Shown: in pieces, positions 8,632 to 16,666 of the stretch
Layout: each line of letters starts with the position of its first letter
Numbering within the stretch: the stretch's first letter is position 1
Source of the DNA: Bordetella parapertussis
Lineage (GTDB): Bacteria > Pseudomonadota > Gammaproteobacteria > Burkholderiales > Thiobacillaceae
Reading direction: 5' to 3'
Length of the DNA stretch: 50,805 bases
Assembly (NCBI GenBank): GCA_945890495.1
Contig: CAMDCO010000011.1
Coordinates: 1-50,805 of the forward strand
Position numbers and translations under genes: made by a program
Notes under the pieces: model-generated
The model's input: the letters and a program-made list of their open reading frames with translations, nothing else
Databases searched by the model: none
Told to the model about the DNA's origin: nothing

Positions 8632-9474
8632 TTAGTTTTTTGACTCAAGCCCTAATCGTTGCCAAATGGCCGTCGTCAGCGCGGCCTGATTCAAGGTGTA
8701 AAAGTGCAGCCCCGGCGCGCCACCGGCAAGCAGGCGCTCGCACAGGCTGCTGACAAAATCCAGCCCGAAGGCCTTGATCGAGGCGCTGTCGTCGTAATAG
8801 CTTTCCAGTTTTTTTGCCAGCCAGCGCGGGATTTCTGCGCCGCACAGGCTTGAAAAGCGCGCTAGTTGTGCGTAGTTGGAGATGGGCATGATGCCCGGCA
8901 CGATGGGGAGGGTGATGCCCCGCGCGTGGCATTCGTCGATAAAGTTGAAATAGGCGTCGGCGTTGAAAAAGTATTGGGTGATGGCCGCGTTGGCACCGGC
9001 ATCGACCTTGCGCTTGAAATTGGTCAGGTCGTCGTTCCAGCCACGGGCCTGCGGGTGCATCTCGGGGTAGGCCGCGACCTCGATCTCGAACCAGTCACCG
9101 GTCTCGGCACGAATGAAGTCGACTAACTCGTTGGCGTAGCGGAAGGCGCCGGGGTCGGCCATGCCAGAGGGCAGGTCGCCGCGCAGGGCGACGATGTGGC
9201 GGATGCCGTGGGCTTGGTAGGTCTCTAGGATGTGGCGGATGTTTTCGCGCGTGGAGCCGACGCAGGACAGGTGCGGTGCGGCGGCCAGCCCTTCGCTTTG
9301 AATCTCGGCCACCGTTTCCAGGGTGTTGGATTGCGTGGAGCCGCCCGCGCCAAAGGTGACGGAAAAGAACTTGGGCTTGAGGACGGCGAGTTGCGCGCGC
9401 ACGCCGCGCAGTTTTTCCATGCCCTCGGGGGTCTTGGGCGGGAAGAACTCCATGCTGAAGCTGCGGTCGGTCAT
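8632..9474 (-). CDS. metF: Methylenetetrahydrofolate reductase
   Basis: FAD enzyme reducing 5,10-methylene-THF to 5-methyl-THF for methionine synthesis. The 280 residues form a single TIM-barrel domain, the normal bacterial size. SMEFFPPKTPEG at the N-terminus carries the catalytic glutamate region; SVTFGAGGS, ALRGDLP, EVAAYPEMHPQA and QYFFNADAYF are family motifs binding FAD and folate. The ATG at 9474 is 32 bases from the preceding same-strand gene's stop, too little room for a metabolite riboswitch. No ahcY or metH is adjacent. Confidence 0.97.
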   Translation of the reverse strand: MTDRSFSMEFFPPKTPEGMEKLRGVRAQLAVLKPKFFSVTFGAGGSTQSNTLETVAEIQSEGLAAAPHLSCVGSTRENIRHILETYQAHGIRHIVALRGDLPSGMADPGAFRYANELVDFIRAETGDWFEIEVAAYPEMHPQARGWNDDLTNFKRKVDAGANAAITQYFFNADAYFNFIDECHARGITLPIVPGIMPISNYAQLARFSSLCGAEIPRWLAKKLESYYDDSASIKAFGLDFVSSLCERLLAGGAPGLHFYTLNQAALTTAIWQRLGLESKN

Positions 9475-9506
9475 TGGGTGTCTCGTGGGTGTTGTGTCGG
9501 CGGATT

Positions 9507-10526
9507 CTAGCCCAAGGTGACGCCGAGTAGGCGACCGACCAGCCAGGTCAGGCCGCCTGCGCCCGCGCCGATGGTCAACATGCGCAGGCCGCCCATGAGC
9601 GCGCCGCGTCCGGTGAACAGGCTGAGGGTGGCGCCGATGGCGAAGAGTGCGCTGCCGGAGAGGGCCAGGCTGATGGGCAGCGCGGCCGTGTCGCTCAACA
9701 TCCAGGGCAATAAGGGCAGGATGGCACCGAGAGAGAAGGCAGCGAAAGAGGACAGCGCCGCACCCCAGGGCGAGCCGAGCTCGTCAGGGTTGAGGCCCAG
9801 TTCTTCGCGGGCCAGCGTGTCCAATGCGTGTTCCGGATCGGCGATAAGGCGCGTGGCTAAGGCGATGGCCTCGTCACGCGGGATGCCTTTGGCCTCGTAG
9901 ATCAGGGCGAGTTCAGCTGCCTCTTCCTGCGGATAGAGTTCCAGTTCTTCGGCCTCCAGGCTGATCTGGTATTCGTAAAATTCGCGTTGGGTGCGCACTG
10001 AGATGTATTCGCCAGCGGCCATCGAGCCGGCACCGGCGAGTAGTCCGGCGAGGCCGGCGAGCAACACAATCTCGGGTGCCGCGCCGGCCCCGGTCATACC
10101 CAAAATGAGCGCGGCGTTCGACACCAGGCCGTCATTGATGCCGAATACGGCCGCACGCAGGTTGCCGCTGCCCGGGCTGCGATGCTGTGCCTCAAGTACG
10201 CCGGGGCGGGTCAGGCCATGGCCCGGATGACGGTACAGGCTCATGCCGCGGACCTTCATGGCGGCGAGGATGCCGGTCAGGGCACGGGGCCCGAAGGTCT
10301 TGATGAGTCGGCCCACGAGTTGGGTGCGGCGATCGGGCGTGTAGTGTGCGGGCGGGACCTGTCCTTGCCGGTGCGCCGTATCCGCCCAGAGGCCGGCCTG
10401 TCTTTCGGCGGCGTGCGCCATGTCCAGGAAGGTTTGCTTGAGCTGGAGATCGGGCTCGGCCGCGGCAACGCGTTGGTAGAGCCAGACAGAGCGTTTTTCT
10501 TCTAGCCAGGAATCGAGTGCGTGCAT
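9507..10526 (-). CDS. Ferritin-like/VIT1 fusion membrane iron protein (MbfA-like)
   Basis: A 339-residue fusion. The N-terminal part (about 1-110) looks like a short ferritin-like domain of the CCC1/VIT1-associated type, with candidate di-iron residues Glu9/Glu10, Glu24 and Glu41. From about 120 it is a VIT1/CCC1 transporter: FGINDGLVSNAALILGM, the glycine-rich AGAGSMAAGEYISVRTQREF helix, an acidic cytoplasmic segment rich in Glu (about 188-245), and hydrophobic helices to the C-terminus. This architecture is known from MbfA of alphaproteobacteria, an iron exporter that loads through its ferritin domain. Iron or manganese export is therefore inferred. It lies between comM and metF, with no Irr or Fur box noticed upstream. 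Confidence 0.85.
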   Translation of the reverse strand: MHALDSWLEEKRSVWLYQRVAAAEPDLQLKQTFLDMAHAAERQAGLWADTAHRQGQVPPAHYTPDRRTQLVGRLIKTFGPRALTGILAAMKVRGMSLYRHPGHGLTRPGVLEAQHRSPGSGNLRAAVFGINDGLVSNAALILGMTGAGAAPEIVLLAGLAGLLAGAGSMAAGEYISVRTQREFYEYQISLEAEELELYPQEEAAELALIYEAKGIPRDEAIALATRLIADPEHALDTLAREELGLNPDELGSPWGAALSSFAAFSLGAILPLLPWMLSDTAALPISLALSGSALFAIGATLSLFTGRGALMGGLRMLTIGAGAGGLTWLVGRLLGVTLG

Positions 10527-10567
10527 TGACTTAAGCGAAAGGGGCGGGGATGGCCGATGATACGGCG

Positions 10568-12055
10568 CTAGAGCCCGCGCCGATACTGCACGGCCTCGGC
10601 GATGTGGACGGCCTGAACGCCCGGACTGTCACCCAGATCGGCGATGCTGCGAGCGACCTTGAGGATGCGGTGATAGGCGCGTGCCGACAGGTTGAGGCGG
10701 GTGATGGCCTGCTTGAGCAGGGTCAGGGCGGCGCTGTTGGCCTCGGCATGGATCTCGATCTCGCGTCCGGAAAGGGCGCTGTTGGGCCGCCCCTGGCGCG
10801 CGTGTTGTCGGGCGTGTGCGTTCAAAACGCGCTCGCGGACGGTGGCGCTCGTTTCCCCCTCCCCCGCACGGAGCAGATCGTCCTCCGGCAGGGAGGGGAC
10901 CTCAACCAAGAGGTCGATGCGATCCAGTAGCGGGCCAGAAAGCCGGGCACGGTAACGCGTGATTTGATCGAGCGTGCAGCGGCATTTTCCGGAGGGGTGG
11001 CCCAGATAGCCACAGGGGCAGGGGTTCATGGCCGCAACGAGCATGAAACGGGCGGGGAAATCGGCTTGCCGTGCGGCACGCGAGATGGTGATGTGGCCCG
11101 ATTCCATCGGTTCGCGCAACACCTCCAGCGCCCGCCGGTCGAATTCCGGCAGTTCATCGAGAAACAGCACGCCGTGGTGAGCGAGTGAGATCTCGCCGGG
11201 GCGCGGGTTGCTGCCGCCGCCGACGAGGGCGATGGCCGAGGCGGAATGATGCGGTGCGCGGTAGGGACGCACGCGCCAGTAATCCTCGATCCGGACCCCG
11301 GCGAGGGACTGCACGGCCGCGGCCTCTAGCGCCTCGGTCTCGGTCATGGGCGGCAGGATGCCGGGTAGCCGTTGCGCCAGCATCGACTTGCCCGTTCCGG
11401 GCGGGCCGCTCATCAACAGGGAGTGCTGGCCAGCGGCCGCGATCTCGAGGGCACGGCGCGCACCGATCTGGCCTTTGACATCGGCGAGATCGGGGTAGGC
11501 GGGTGGGGCCGGCGCGAGCGTTTGGGGTGGCGTGCCCAAGGGGGTGCGGCCGGCCAGGTGGGCGCATACCGCCAGCAGGGAGTCGGCCGCCAGCAGGTTT
11601 GCACCCTGCACCCGGGCCGCTTCGCAGGCGCTCTGTGTGGGCAGGATAAAACAGCGCCCGCTGTCACGGGCGGCCAGCAACATCGCCAGCGCACCCCGGA
11701 TGGGACGCAGGGCACCCCCGAGGGCGAGCTCGCCGGCGAACTCATAAGCGTCCAAGGTCTTGGCGGGGATCTGTCCCGAGGCGGCCAAGATGGCGAGGGC
11801 GATGGGCAGGTCGAAACGGCCGGATTCCTTGGGCAGGTCAGCCGGGGCTAGATTGACGGTGATGCGTGAGGCGGGAAACTCGAACCCGGATTGCTGGATG
11901 GCCGCCCTGACCCGATCGCGGGCCTCACGGACCTCGGCCTCCGGCAGGCCGACCAAGGTAAAAGCGGGCAGGCCGCGACCAAGGTGCGCCTCGACAATGA
12001 CGGCAGGGGCGGCAAGGCCGTCGATGGCGCGGCTATAGGCCAGAGCAAGGCCCAT
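10568..12055 (-). CDS. comM: ComM/YifB-family Mg-chelatase-like AAA+ ATPase
   Basis: A 495-residue AAA+ protein. The N-terminal Lon-protease-like S5 fold domain (about 1-180; GLPEAEVREARDRVRAAI) precedes Walker A GPPGTGKSMLAQRLPG near 215 and Walker B VLFLDELPEF. A Cys-rich NPCPCGYLGHPSGKCRC segment and the YRARLSGPLLDRIDL sensor region follow, then a C-terminal ARLNLSARAYHRILKVARS-type domain. ComM is a hexameric helicase promoting branch migration during natural transformation. It lies just after ubiK on the same strand (14-base gap), a frequent pairing. Family assignment is firm; a role in transformation here is inferred. Confidence 0.95.
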   Translation of the reverse strand: MGLALAYSRAIDGLAAPAVIVEAHLGRGLPAFTLVGLPEAEVREARDRVRAAIQQSGFEFPASRITVNLAPADLPKESGRFDLPIALAILAASGQIPAKTLDAYEFAGELALGGALRPIRGALAMLLAARDSGRCFILPTQSACEAARVQGANLLAADSLLAVCAHLAGRTPLGTPPQTLAPAPPAYPDLADVKGQIGARRALEIAAAGQHSLLMSGPPGTGKSMLAQRLPGILPPMTETEALEAAAVQSLAGVRIEDYWRVRPYRAPHHSASAIALVGGGSNPRPGEISLAHHGVLFLDELPEFDRRALEVLREPMESGHITISRAARQADFPARFMLVAAMNPCPCGYLGHPSGKCRCTLDQITRYRARLSGPLLDRIDLLVEVPSLPEDDLLRAGEGETSATVRERVLNAHARQHARQGRPNSALSGREIEIHAEANSAALTLLKQAITRLNLSARAYHRILKVARSIADLGDSPGVQAVHIAEAVQYRRGL

Positions 12056-12069
12056 GGTCAGGCCGCCGA

Positions 12070-12312
12070 TCAGTCCTGCGTGGGCGGCGCTTCAAGCCGT
12101 GTGAGACGCGCCTCGAGTTCAGCCAAGCGTTCCTGAGCGCGAAGCAGGACGGCGGTCTGCACATCGAATTCCTCGCGGGTGACCAGCTCGAGTTTTGCGA
12201 ACAGCCCGGCCAGCGCGGCGCGCAGGTTTTTCTCGATATCGCCGGCAGGTGATTGCGCCAGCGTGGCGGACATGCGGGCGGTAAATTCTTCGATCAGTTT
12301 GGGATTGAACAT
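12070..12312 (-). CDS. ubiK: Ubiquinone biosynthesis accessory factor UbiK (BMFP/YqiC family)
   Basis: An 80-residue protein starting MFNPKLIEEFTARMSATL, with a strongly predicted C-terminal coiled coil (LLRAQERLAELEARLTRLEA), the normal UbiK layout. UbiK helps the soluble Ubi complex make ubiquinone under oxygen. The start at 12312 is fixed by a strong AGGAGG ribosome site a few bases upstream; the frame is open further upstream but unlike the family. It is co-directional with comM and divergent from the nitrogen operon that begins at 12.5 kb. Confidence 0.93.
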   Translation of the reverse strand: MFNPKLIEEFTARMSATLAQSPAGDIEKNLRAALAGLFAKLELVTREEFDVQTAVLLRAQERLAELEARLTRLEAPPTQD

Positions 12313-12403
12313 AGACGGCCTCCTTTTAGGCAGTTTAGCAGGAGCGCGGCCCCCGCAAAGGGGGAATGTGCGGTCCGGGATGGTGCGTGCACCCCACGCG
12401 ACG

Positions 12404-12420
12404 CGCACCATTAGGGTGCA
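12404..12420 (+). promoter_or_regulatory. NtrC-binding site
   Basis: The sequence CGCACCATTAGGGTGCA matches the known NtrC consensus TGCACC-N5-GGTGCA at 11 of 12 arm positions with correct spacing. It lies about 75 bases upstream of the sigma-54 promoter element, the usual enhancer distance, and ahead of the porin-glnK-amtB operon. A GGTGC/GCACC-rich stretch at 12382-12394 may be a second, weaker site. Confidence 0.8.
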
Positions 12421-12482
12421 TGGGTGAAGGGCGGTAGGTTTTTTAAATATATAACGCTATGTTTATAAATAAAATTTTAACA

Positions 12483-12500
12483 TTGGCACGGATAGTGCTT
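12483..12500 (+). promoter_or_regulatory. Sigma-54 (RpoN) promoter of the porin-glnK-amtB operon
   Basis: TTGGCACGGATAGTGCTT has the invariant GG (12485-12486) and GC (12497-12498) ten bases apart, and matches TGGCACG-N4-TTGC except for one base. It lies in an AT-rich island, 46 bases before the porin ATG. With the NtrC site upstream this predicts activation under nitrogen limitation. Confidence 0.85.
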
Positions 12501-12546
12501 TAAGGATGGTGTGCGTTGTTGCACCGCAACTACTTTGGAGCTTGAA

Positions 12547-13329
12547 ATGAACAAACTGACTTCTGCGCTGATTCTTTCTGGATTGATGAGCCCGATGGCC
12601 ATAGCGGCGGATGCACCGGCATCAAAGCATACGGTGGCCTACAACATCGGTCTGACCACGGATTACATCTTCCGTGGTATTTCGCAGACCCAGAATGACC
12701 CGGCCTTGTCGGGTGGCGTTGACTACAGTCATGCCAGTGGGTTGTACGCGGGCACTTGGGTGTCACAGCAGAAGTGGGTGAAGACGGGTGGCACTGATGC
12801 CGCGAACGATCCGTACAAGACCAGCAGTGATTTTGAAGTGGATCTGTATGGTGGCTACAAGGGCAGTGCCGACAAGATTAGCTATGACCTCGGCTTGATC
12901 CACTACTACTACCCGGGTGACAAGGTTTCTGGCCAGGTTTCACCGGACACCACCGAGGCCTATCTGGGCCTGAGTTATGGCCCGGTGGCGGTCAAATACA
13001 GCCACGCCATTTCGGATTACTTCATTGGCTGGGGCACGCTTAACACGACCAAGACCCAGGGTTCTAACTACCTTGAGCTGAATGCCACGCATGATCTGGG
13101 TAATGGCTGGGGCTTGCTCGGACATATCGGTGCGCAGAAGGTCAAAAATGTGTCGGCGGCGGATTACACCGACTGGAAGGTCGGCGTGACCAAGGATGTC
13201 GGCTTCGGCACTGTGACCGCAGCCTATTCCGACACCGATGCCCAAGGTAAGGCCGGTCAGTCTTATAGCTGGGATGGTAAGAATACCGGCAAAGGTGTCC
13301 TCGCTGTTTCTTTCGCCAAGTCGTTCTAA
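12547..13329 (+). CDS. TorF-family putative outer-membrane porin
   Basis: A 260-residue protein of the Gcw_chp/TorF beta-barrel family. A signal peptide spans about residues 1-20 (NKLTSALILSGL...AIAA), followed by the family hallmark YNIGLTTDYIFRGISQTQN. Alternating aromatic/polar strands follow, ending in VLAVSFAKSF with a C-terminal aromatic as expected for outer-membrane insertion. ATG 12547 is preceded by GGAG; an in-frame ATG at 12511 would precede the signal peptide and is rejected. As first gene of a nitrogen-regulated operon ahead of glnK-amtB it probably admits ammonium or small nitrogen compounds through the outer membrane (inference from context). Confidence 0.9.
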   Translation: MNKLTSALILSGLMSPMAIAADAPASKHTVAYNIGLTTDYIFRGISQTQNDPALSGGVDYSHASGLYAGTWVSQQKWVKTGGTDAANDPYKTSSDFEVDLYGGYKGSADKISYDLGLIHYYYPGDKVSGQVSPDTTEAYLGLSYGPVAVKYSHAISDYFIGWGTLNTTKTQGSNYLELNATHDLGNGWGLLGHIGAQKVKNVSAADYTDWKVGVTKDVGFGTVTAAYSDTDAQGKAGQSYSWDGKNTGKGVLAVSFAKSF

Positions 13330-13707
<378 letters not shown>

Positions 13708-13719
13708 GGGAGAACGACT

Positions 13720-15153
13720 ATGAAACGCATCGTTGCTTTGCTGTTGTTGTCGTTGGGCCTTGGCTTTGCCGGGCTTTCTTTGGCTGAGGAGGTCGTACCC
13801 GCCGCCACTCAGGCCGTTGCCGTAGTGGCGGATGCCGCTGCCGCTGCACCGGTTGCCGCGCCTGTTCCTGACAAGGGGGACACCACCTGGATGTTGATCT
13901 CGACGCTGCTGGTGATCCTGATGACCATCCCGGGCCTGGCGCTGTTTTATGGCGGTTTGGTGCGCGCCAAGAACATGCTGTCGGTGCTGACCCAGGTGTT
14001 TGCCATCTTCTGTGTCATTGCCGTTCTCTGGGTGGTGTATGGCTATTCGCTGGCCTTCACGGGTGGGGGTGACCTCAACAGCTACATCGGCGGCTTGTCC
14101 AAGTCGTTCCTGGTGGGTGTGGATACGGCGGTGAATGTCGAGACCTTCTCCAAGGGCGTGGTCATTCCCGAGATGCTGTTCATGGTGTTCCAGCTCACCT
14201 TCGCGGCGATTACCGTGGCGCTGATCGTCGGCAGCTTTGCCGAGCGCATCAAGTTCTCTGCGCTGATGGTGTTCTCCGTCTTGTGGTTCACCTTCGCCTA
14301 TCTGCCCGTTGCGCACATGGTGTGGTTCTGGGGCGGCCCGTCGCTCTACGGCGATCCGTCCGGCTTCTTGTTTGCCAAGGGCGCGCTGGACTTTGCCGGC
14401 GGCACGGTGGTGCACATCAACGCCGGCATTGCCGCGCTGGTGGGGGCCCTGGTGATCGGCAAGCGCGTCGGTTACGGCAAGGACGCGATGACGCCGCACA
14501 ACCTGACCTCGACCATGATTGGCGCTTCGCTGCTGTGGGTGGGCTGGTTCGGCTTCAACGCGGGTTCCAACCTGGAGGCCAACGGCACCGCGGTGCTGGC
14601 CATGGTCAACACCGTCGTGGCTCCGGCCGCTGCCGCCGCGTCCTGGATGTTTGCCGAGTGGATGATCAAGGGCAAGCCGTCCATGCTGGGCATCGCTTCC
14701 GGTGCGGTCGCCGGTTTGGTTGCCATCACCCCGGCGGCGGGTTTTGTCGGGCCGATGGGCGCCATCGCCCTTGGATTGGTGTCTGGTGTGGTCTGCCTGT
14801 GGGGCGTGTCGGGCCTGAAGCATGCGCTGAAGTATGACGACTCGCTGGATGTGTTCGGCATCCACGGCATCGGCGGCATCCTGGGTGCCATCGGCACGGG
14901 CATCCTGGTCAACCCGGCTCTGGGCGGTACGGGCGTGTTTGATTACGCGACCGGCGCGGTGGCGGAGTATAACCTTGCGGCCCAAGTCACCAGCCAGTTG
15001 TGGGGCGTGGGCACGGTTATCGTTTGGTCGGGCGTGGTTAGCTTCGTGTTGTTCAAGCTGATCGACGCGGTGATGGGCCTGCGTGTTTCCGAAGAGGAAG
15101 AACGCGAAGGTCTGGATACGGTCACCCACGGCGAGCGGGCGTACAACCTGTGA
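13720..15153 (+). CDS. amtB: Ammonium transporter AmtB
   Basis: A 477-residue Amt/Rh channel. A cleavable signal sequence (MKRIVALLLLSLGLGFAGLSLA) and an Ala/Pro-rich stretch precede the 11-helix core. DTTWMLISTLLVILMTIPGL and ALFYGGLVRAKNMLS begin the core. DFAGGTVVHINAGIAALVGA includes the pore histidine (twin-His site); the second pore histidine lies in LDVFGIHGIGGILGA. The C-terminal tail EEEEREGLD is the region that contacts GlnK. ATG 13720 follows AAGGGAGAA. It is the last gene of the sigma-54 operon and is followed by a terminator. Confidence 0.97.
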   Translation: MKRIVALLLLSLGLGFAGLSLAEEVVPAATQAVAVVADAAAAAPVAAPVPDKGDTTWMLISTLLVILMTIPGLALFYGGLVRAKNMLSVLTQVFAIFCVIAVLWVVYGYSLAFTGGGDLNSYIGGLSKSFLVGVDTAVNVETFSKGVVIPEMLFMVFQLTFAAITVALIVGSFAERIKFSALMVFSVLWFTFAYLPVAHMVWFWGGPSLYGDPSGFLFAKGALDFAGGTVVHINAGIAALVGALVIGKRVGYGKDAMTPHNLTSTMIGASLLWVGWFGFNAGSNLEANGTAVLAMVNTVVAPAAAAASWMFAEWMIKGKPSMLGIASGAVAGLVAITPAAGFVGPMGAIALGLVSGVVCLWGVSGLKHALKYDDSLDVFGIHGIGGILGAIGTGILVNPALGGTGVFDYATGAVAEYNLAAQVTSQLWGVGTVIVWSGVVSFVLFKLIDAVMGLRVSEEEEREGLDTVTHGERAYNL

Positions 15154-15194
15154 CCGGTTGACCGATTCACCGCCGATCGCATCTCTGAGCATCT

Positions 15195-15219
15195 GGCCAC
15201 CCTCGGGTGGCCGTTTTTT
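15195..15219 (+). terminator. Rho-independent terminator after amtB
   Basis: Stem GGCCACC (15195-15201), loop CTCG, GGTGGCC (15206-15212), then G and six T. It lies about 40 bases after the amtB stop and closes the nitrogen operon. Confidence 0.9.
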
Positions 15220-15220
15220 G

Positions 15221-15427
15221 GCGTGAAACAACCCGGTCATTGGCGTAGGGGCAACCCCCCGTGGTTGCCCATTTACCACCAGGGCAGGCACAGGGGCCTG
15301 CCCCTACGAGGTGACCGCCCCTCAACAGGCGTAGGGGCAACCCCCTGTGGTTGCCCTGGTTGGGCAGGCACGGGGACGGCCCCTGCAATCGGTTTCATGA
15401 TTTGGGGTGGCATGAATGCCATGAAAG
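15221..15427. repeat. About 207-bp composite palindromic repeat, long copy
   Basis: This begins at the end of the amtB terminator. It contains several internal palindromes: GGGGCAACC/GGTTGCCC twice, and the GGGCAGGC/GCCTGCCC core at 15281-15303. An inverted, shorter copy lies at 47745-47871. The two agree closely at both ends, but the long copy has about 72-80 extra bases between two CAGGCAC words, as if one arose by deletion or duplication between short direct repeats. No coding is supported. Confidence 0.85.
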
Positions 15428-15495
15428 TTAGCGTGAAAGTCGCGAAGCGACTTCTCGATGCGCCCCCTCGCGGGAGGGGCTGGGGGAGAGGGAAA

Positions 15496-15532
15496 CGGAC
15501 ATTTCTACTTTGCAGAAAAGCGGACATTTCTA
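15496..15532. repeat. Tandem CGGACATTTCTA words, possible insertion-sequence end remnant
   Basis: Two identical 12-base words start 25 bases apart, separated by CTTTGCAGAAAAG. Closely spaced short repeats like this occur at the multi-repeat ends of some insertion sequences. No transposase remains nearby, so the call rests on pattern alone. Confidence 0.4.
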
Positions 15533-15597
15533 TTTGGCGTTGACAGCGGTCTTCTCAAAGTTATGTCCGTTAGCGCCCTGCGGTAAGATGTGCGGCC

Positions 15598-16065
15598 ATG
15601 AAACTCACGGTCTTGACCCTTGGCGAACGCCTGCCCTCCTGGGCCGATGCCGCCGTGGCTGAATACCAGAAACGCTTGCCGCGCGAATGGCGCTTCGATC
15701 TGGTCGAGCTGCGTCCGGAAAAGCGTCTGGGCCAGCCGGTCGAGCGCATCAAGGCGGCCGAGGCGCTGCGCTTGTTGGAGCGTTGTCCGGCGGGGACGCG
15801 GATCGTGGCCCTCGATGAACACGGCCAGACGCCAACCACGCGCCAGTTGGCCGACTGGATCGCCGATTGGCAGCGGGAGGGGCGCGATACCTTGCTCTTG
15901 ATCGGCGGTGCCGATGGCCACGGCCCCGAGGTTCTGCAACGCGCCGAGCTCAAATTGTCCCTGTCAAAATTGACCCTGCCGCACGCGTTGGCACGCGTCC
16001 TTTTGGTTGAACAACTGTATCGCGCCGCCAGTCTGTTGGCCGGGCATCCCTATCATCGCGAATGA
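15598..16065 (+). CDS. rlmH: 23S rRNA (pseudouridine1915-N3)-methyltransferase RlmH
   Basis: A 155-residue SPOUT methyltransferase that methylates pseudouridine 1915 of 23S rRNA on the 70S ribosome. MKLTVLTLGERLPSWADAAV is the family start; the SAM-binding trefoil knot is formed by LLLIGGADGHGPEVLQRAEL and LSLSKLTLPHALARVLLVEQ, ending in the conserved LYRAASLLAGHPYHRE. It heads the rlmH-maf-rng cluster, with maf 10 bases downstream. The usual upstream partner rsfS is absent; instead repeat DNA precedes it. Confidence 0.97.
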   Translation: MKLTVLTLGERLPSWADAAVAEYQKRLPREWRFDLVELRPEKRLGQPVERIKAAEALRLLERCPAGTRIVALDEHGQTPTTRQLADWIADWQREGRDTLLLIGGADGHGPEVLQRAELKLSLSKLTLPHALARVLLVEQLYRAASLLAGHPYHRE

Positions 16066-16075
16066 GGGTGTGGTC

Positions 16076-16666
16076 ATGAATGCCCTCTACTTGGCCTCAC
16101 AAAGCCCGCGCCGGCTCGAATTGTTGCGCCAGATCGGCTATGCGCCCTCGGTGCTGTTGCCGGATCTACCGGTCAATGAAGATCCCATCGGCGACGAACC
16201 GGCGCGCCCCTATGTCATTCGCCTGGCCCGTGCCAAGGCCGAGGCCGGTGAGGCCACACGCCGGGCGCGGGGTCTGCCGTCGTTGCCGCTCTTGGCCGCC
16301 GATACGACCGTGACGCTGGACGGCCATATCCTCGGCAAGCCGCACTCTCCGGCGGAAGCCCGCGAGTGGTTGCGTCGTTTTGCAGGACGGGCGCATAGCG
16401 TACTGACGGCGGTGTGCGTGATCCGTGACGGGGTGCTGCGCGAGGCCGTGTCGGAGAGCGAGGTACGCTTTCGCGCCCTGGATGAGGCCGAGATCGCGGC
16501 CTATATCGCCAGCGGCGAACCCTTCGACAAGGCCGGCGGTTATGGTATTCAGGGACGGGCCGCCGCCTTTATTTCCCATCTGAGCGGCAGTCATTCAGGT
16601 GTCATGGGCCTGCCGTTGTGCGAAACTGCGCAGTTATTGAGGCAATTCGGGCTGGAAGCGGCATGA
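16076..16666 (+). CDS. maf: Maf-family nucleoside triphosphate pyrophosphatase
   Basis: A 196-residue Maf protein, probably the YhdE-type dTTP/UTP pyrophosphatase that removes non-canonical nucleotides. Seen: YLASQSPRRLELLRQIG at the N-terminus (SPRR is the nucleotide-binding motif), LLAADTTVTLDGHILGKP carrying the catalytic Asp, and EPFDKAGGYGIQGRAAAFI with the conserved Lys and glycines. The chosen ATG (16076) fits the family. The stop overlaps the rng start as ATGA. Confidence 0.94.
   Translation: MNALYLASQSPRRLELLRQIGYAPSVLLPDLPVNEDPIGDEPARPYVIRLARAKAEAGEATRRARGLPSLPLLAADTTVTLDGHILGKPHSPAEAREWLRRFAGRAHSVLTAVCVIRDGVLREAVSESEVRFRALDEAEIAAYIASGEPFDKAGGYGIQGRAAAFISHLSGSHSGVMGLPLCETAQLLRQFGLEAA

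Larger units (their letters stand above)
15154..15597. other. Intergenic region amtB-rlmH, repeat-filled
   Basis: About 440 bases with no supported gene. In order it holds the amtB terminator, the composite palindromic repeat, a CCCCTC...GAGGGG palindrome at 15462-15491 (same family as the repeats near 33.3-34.0 kb), and two direct copies of CGGACATTTCTA at 15496-15507 and 15521-15532 (25-base period). Short frames through it in both directions are read-through of the repeats. Confidence 0.85.

Noticed and set aside
9475-9506. A metabolite riboswitch upstream of metF
   Set aside because: Only 32 bases separate metF from the next gene's stop, too short for a SAM- or SAH-type riboswitch.
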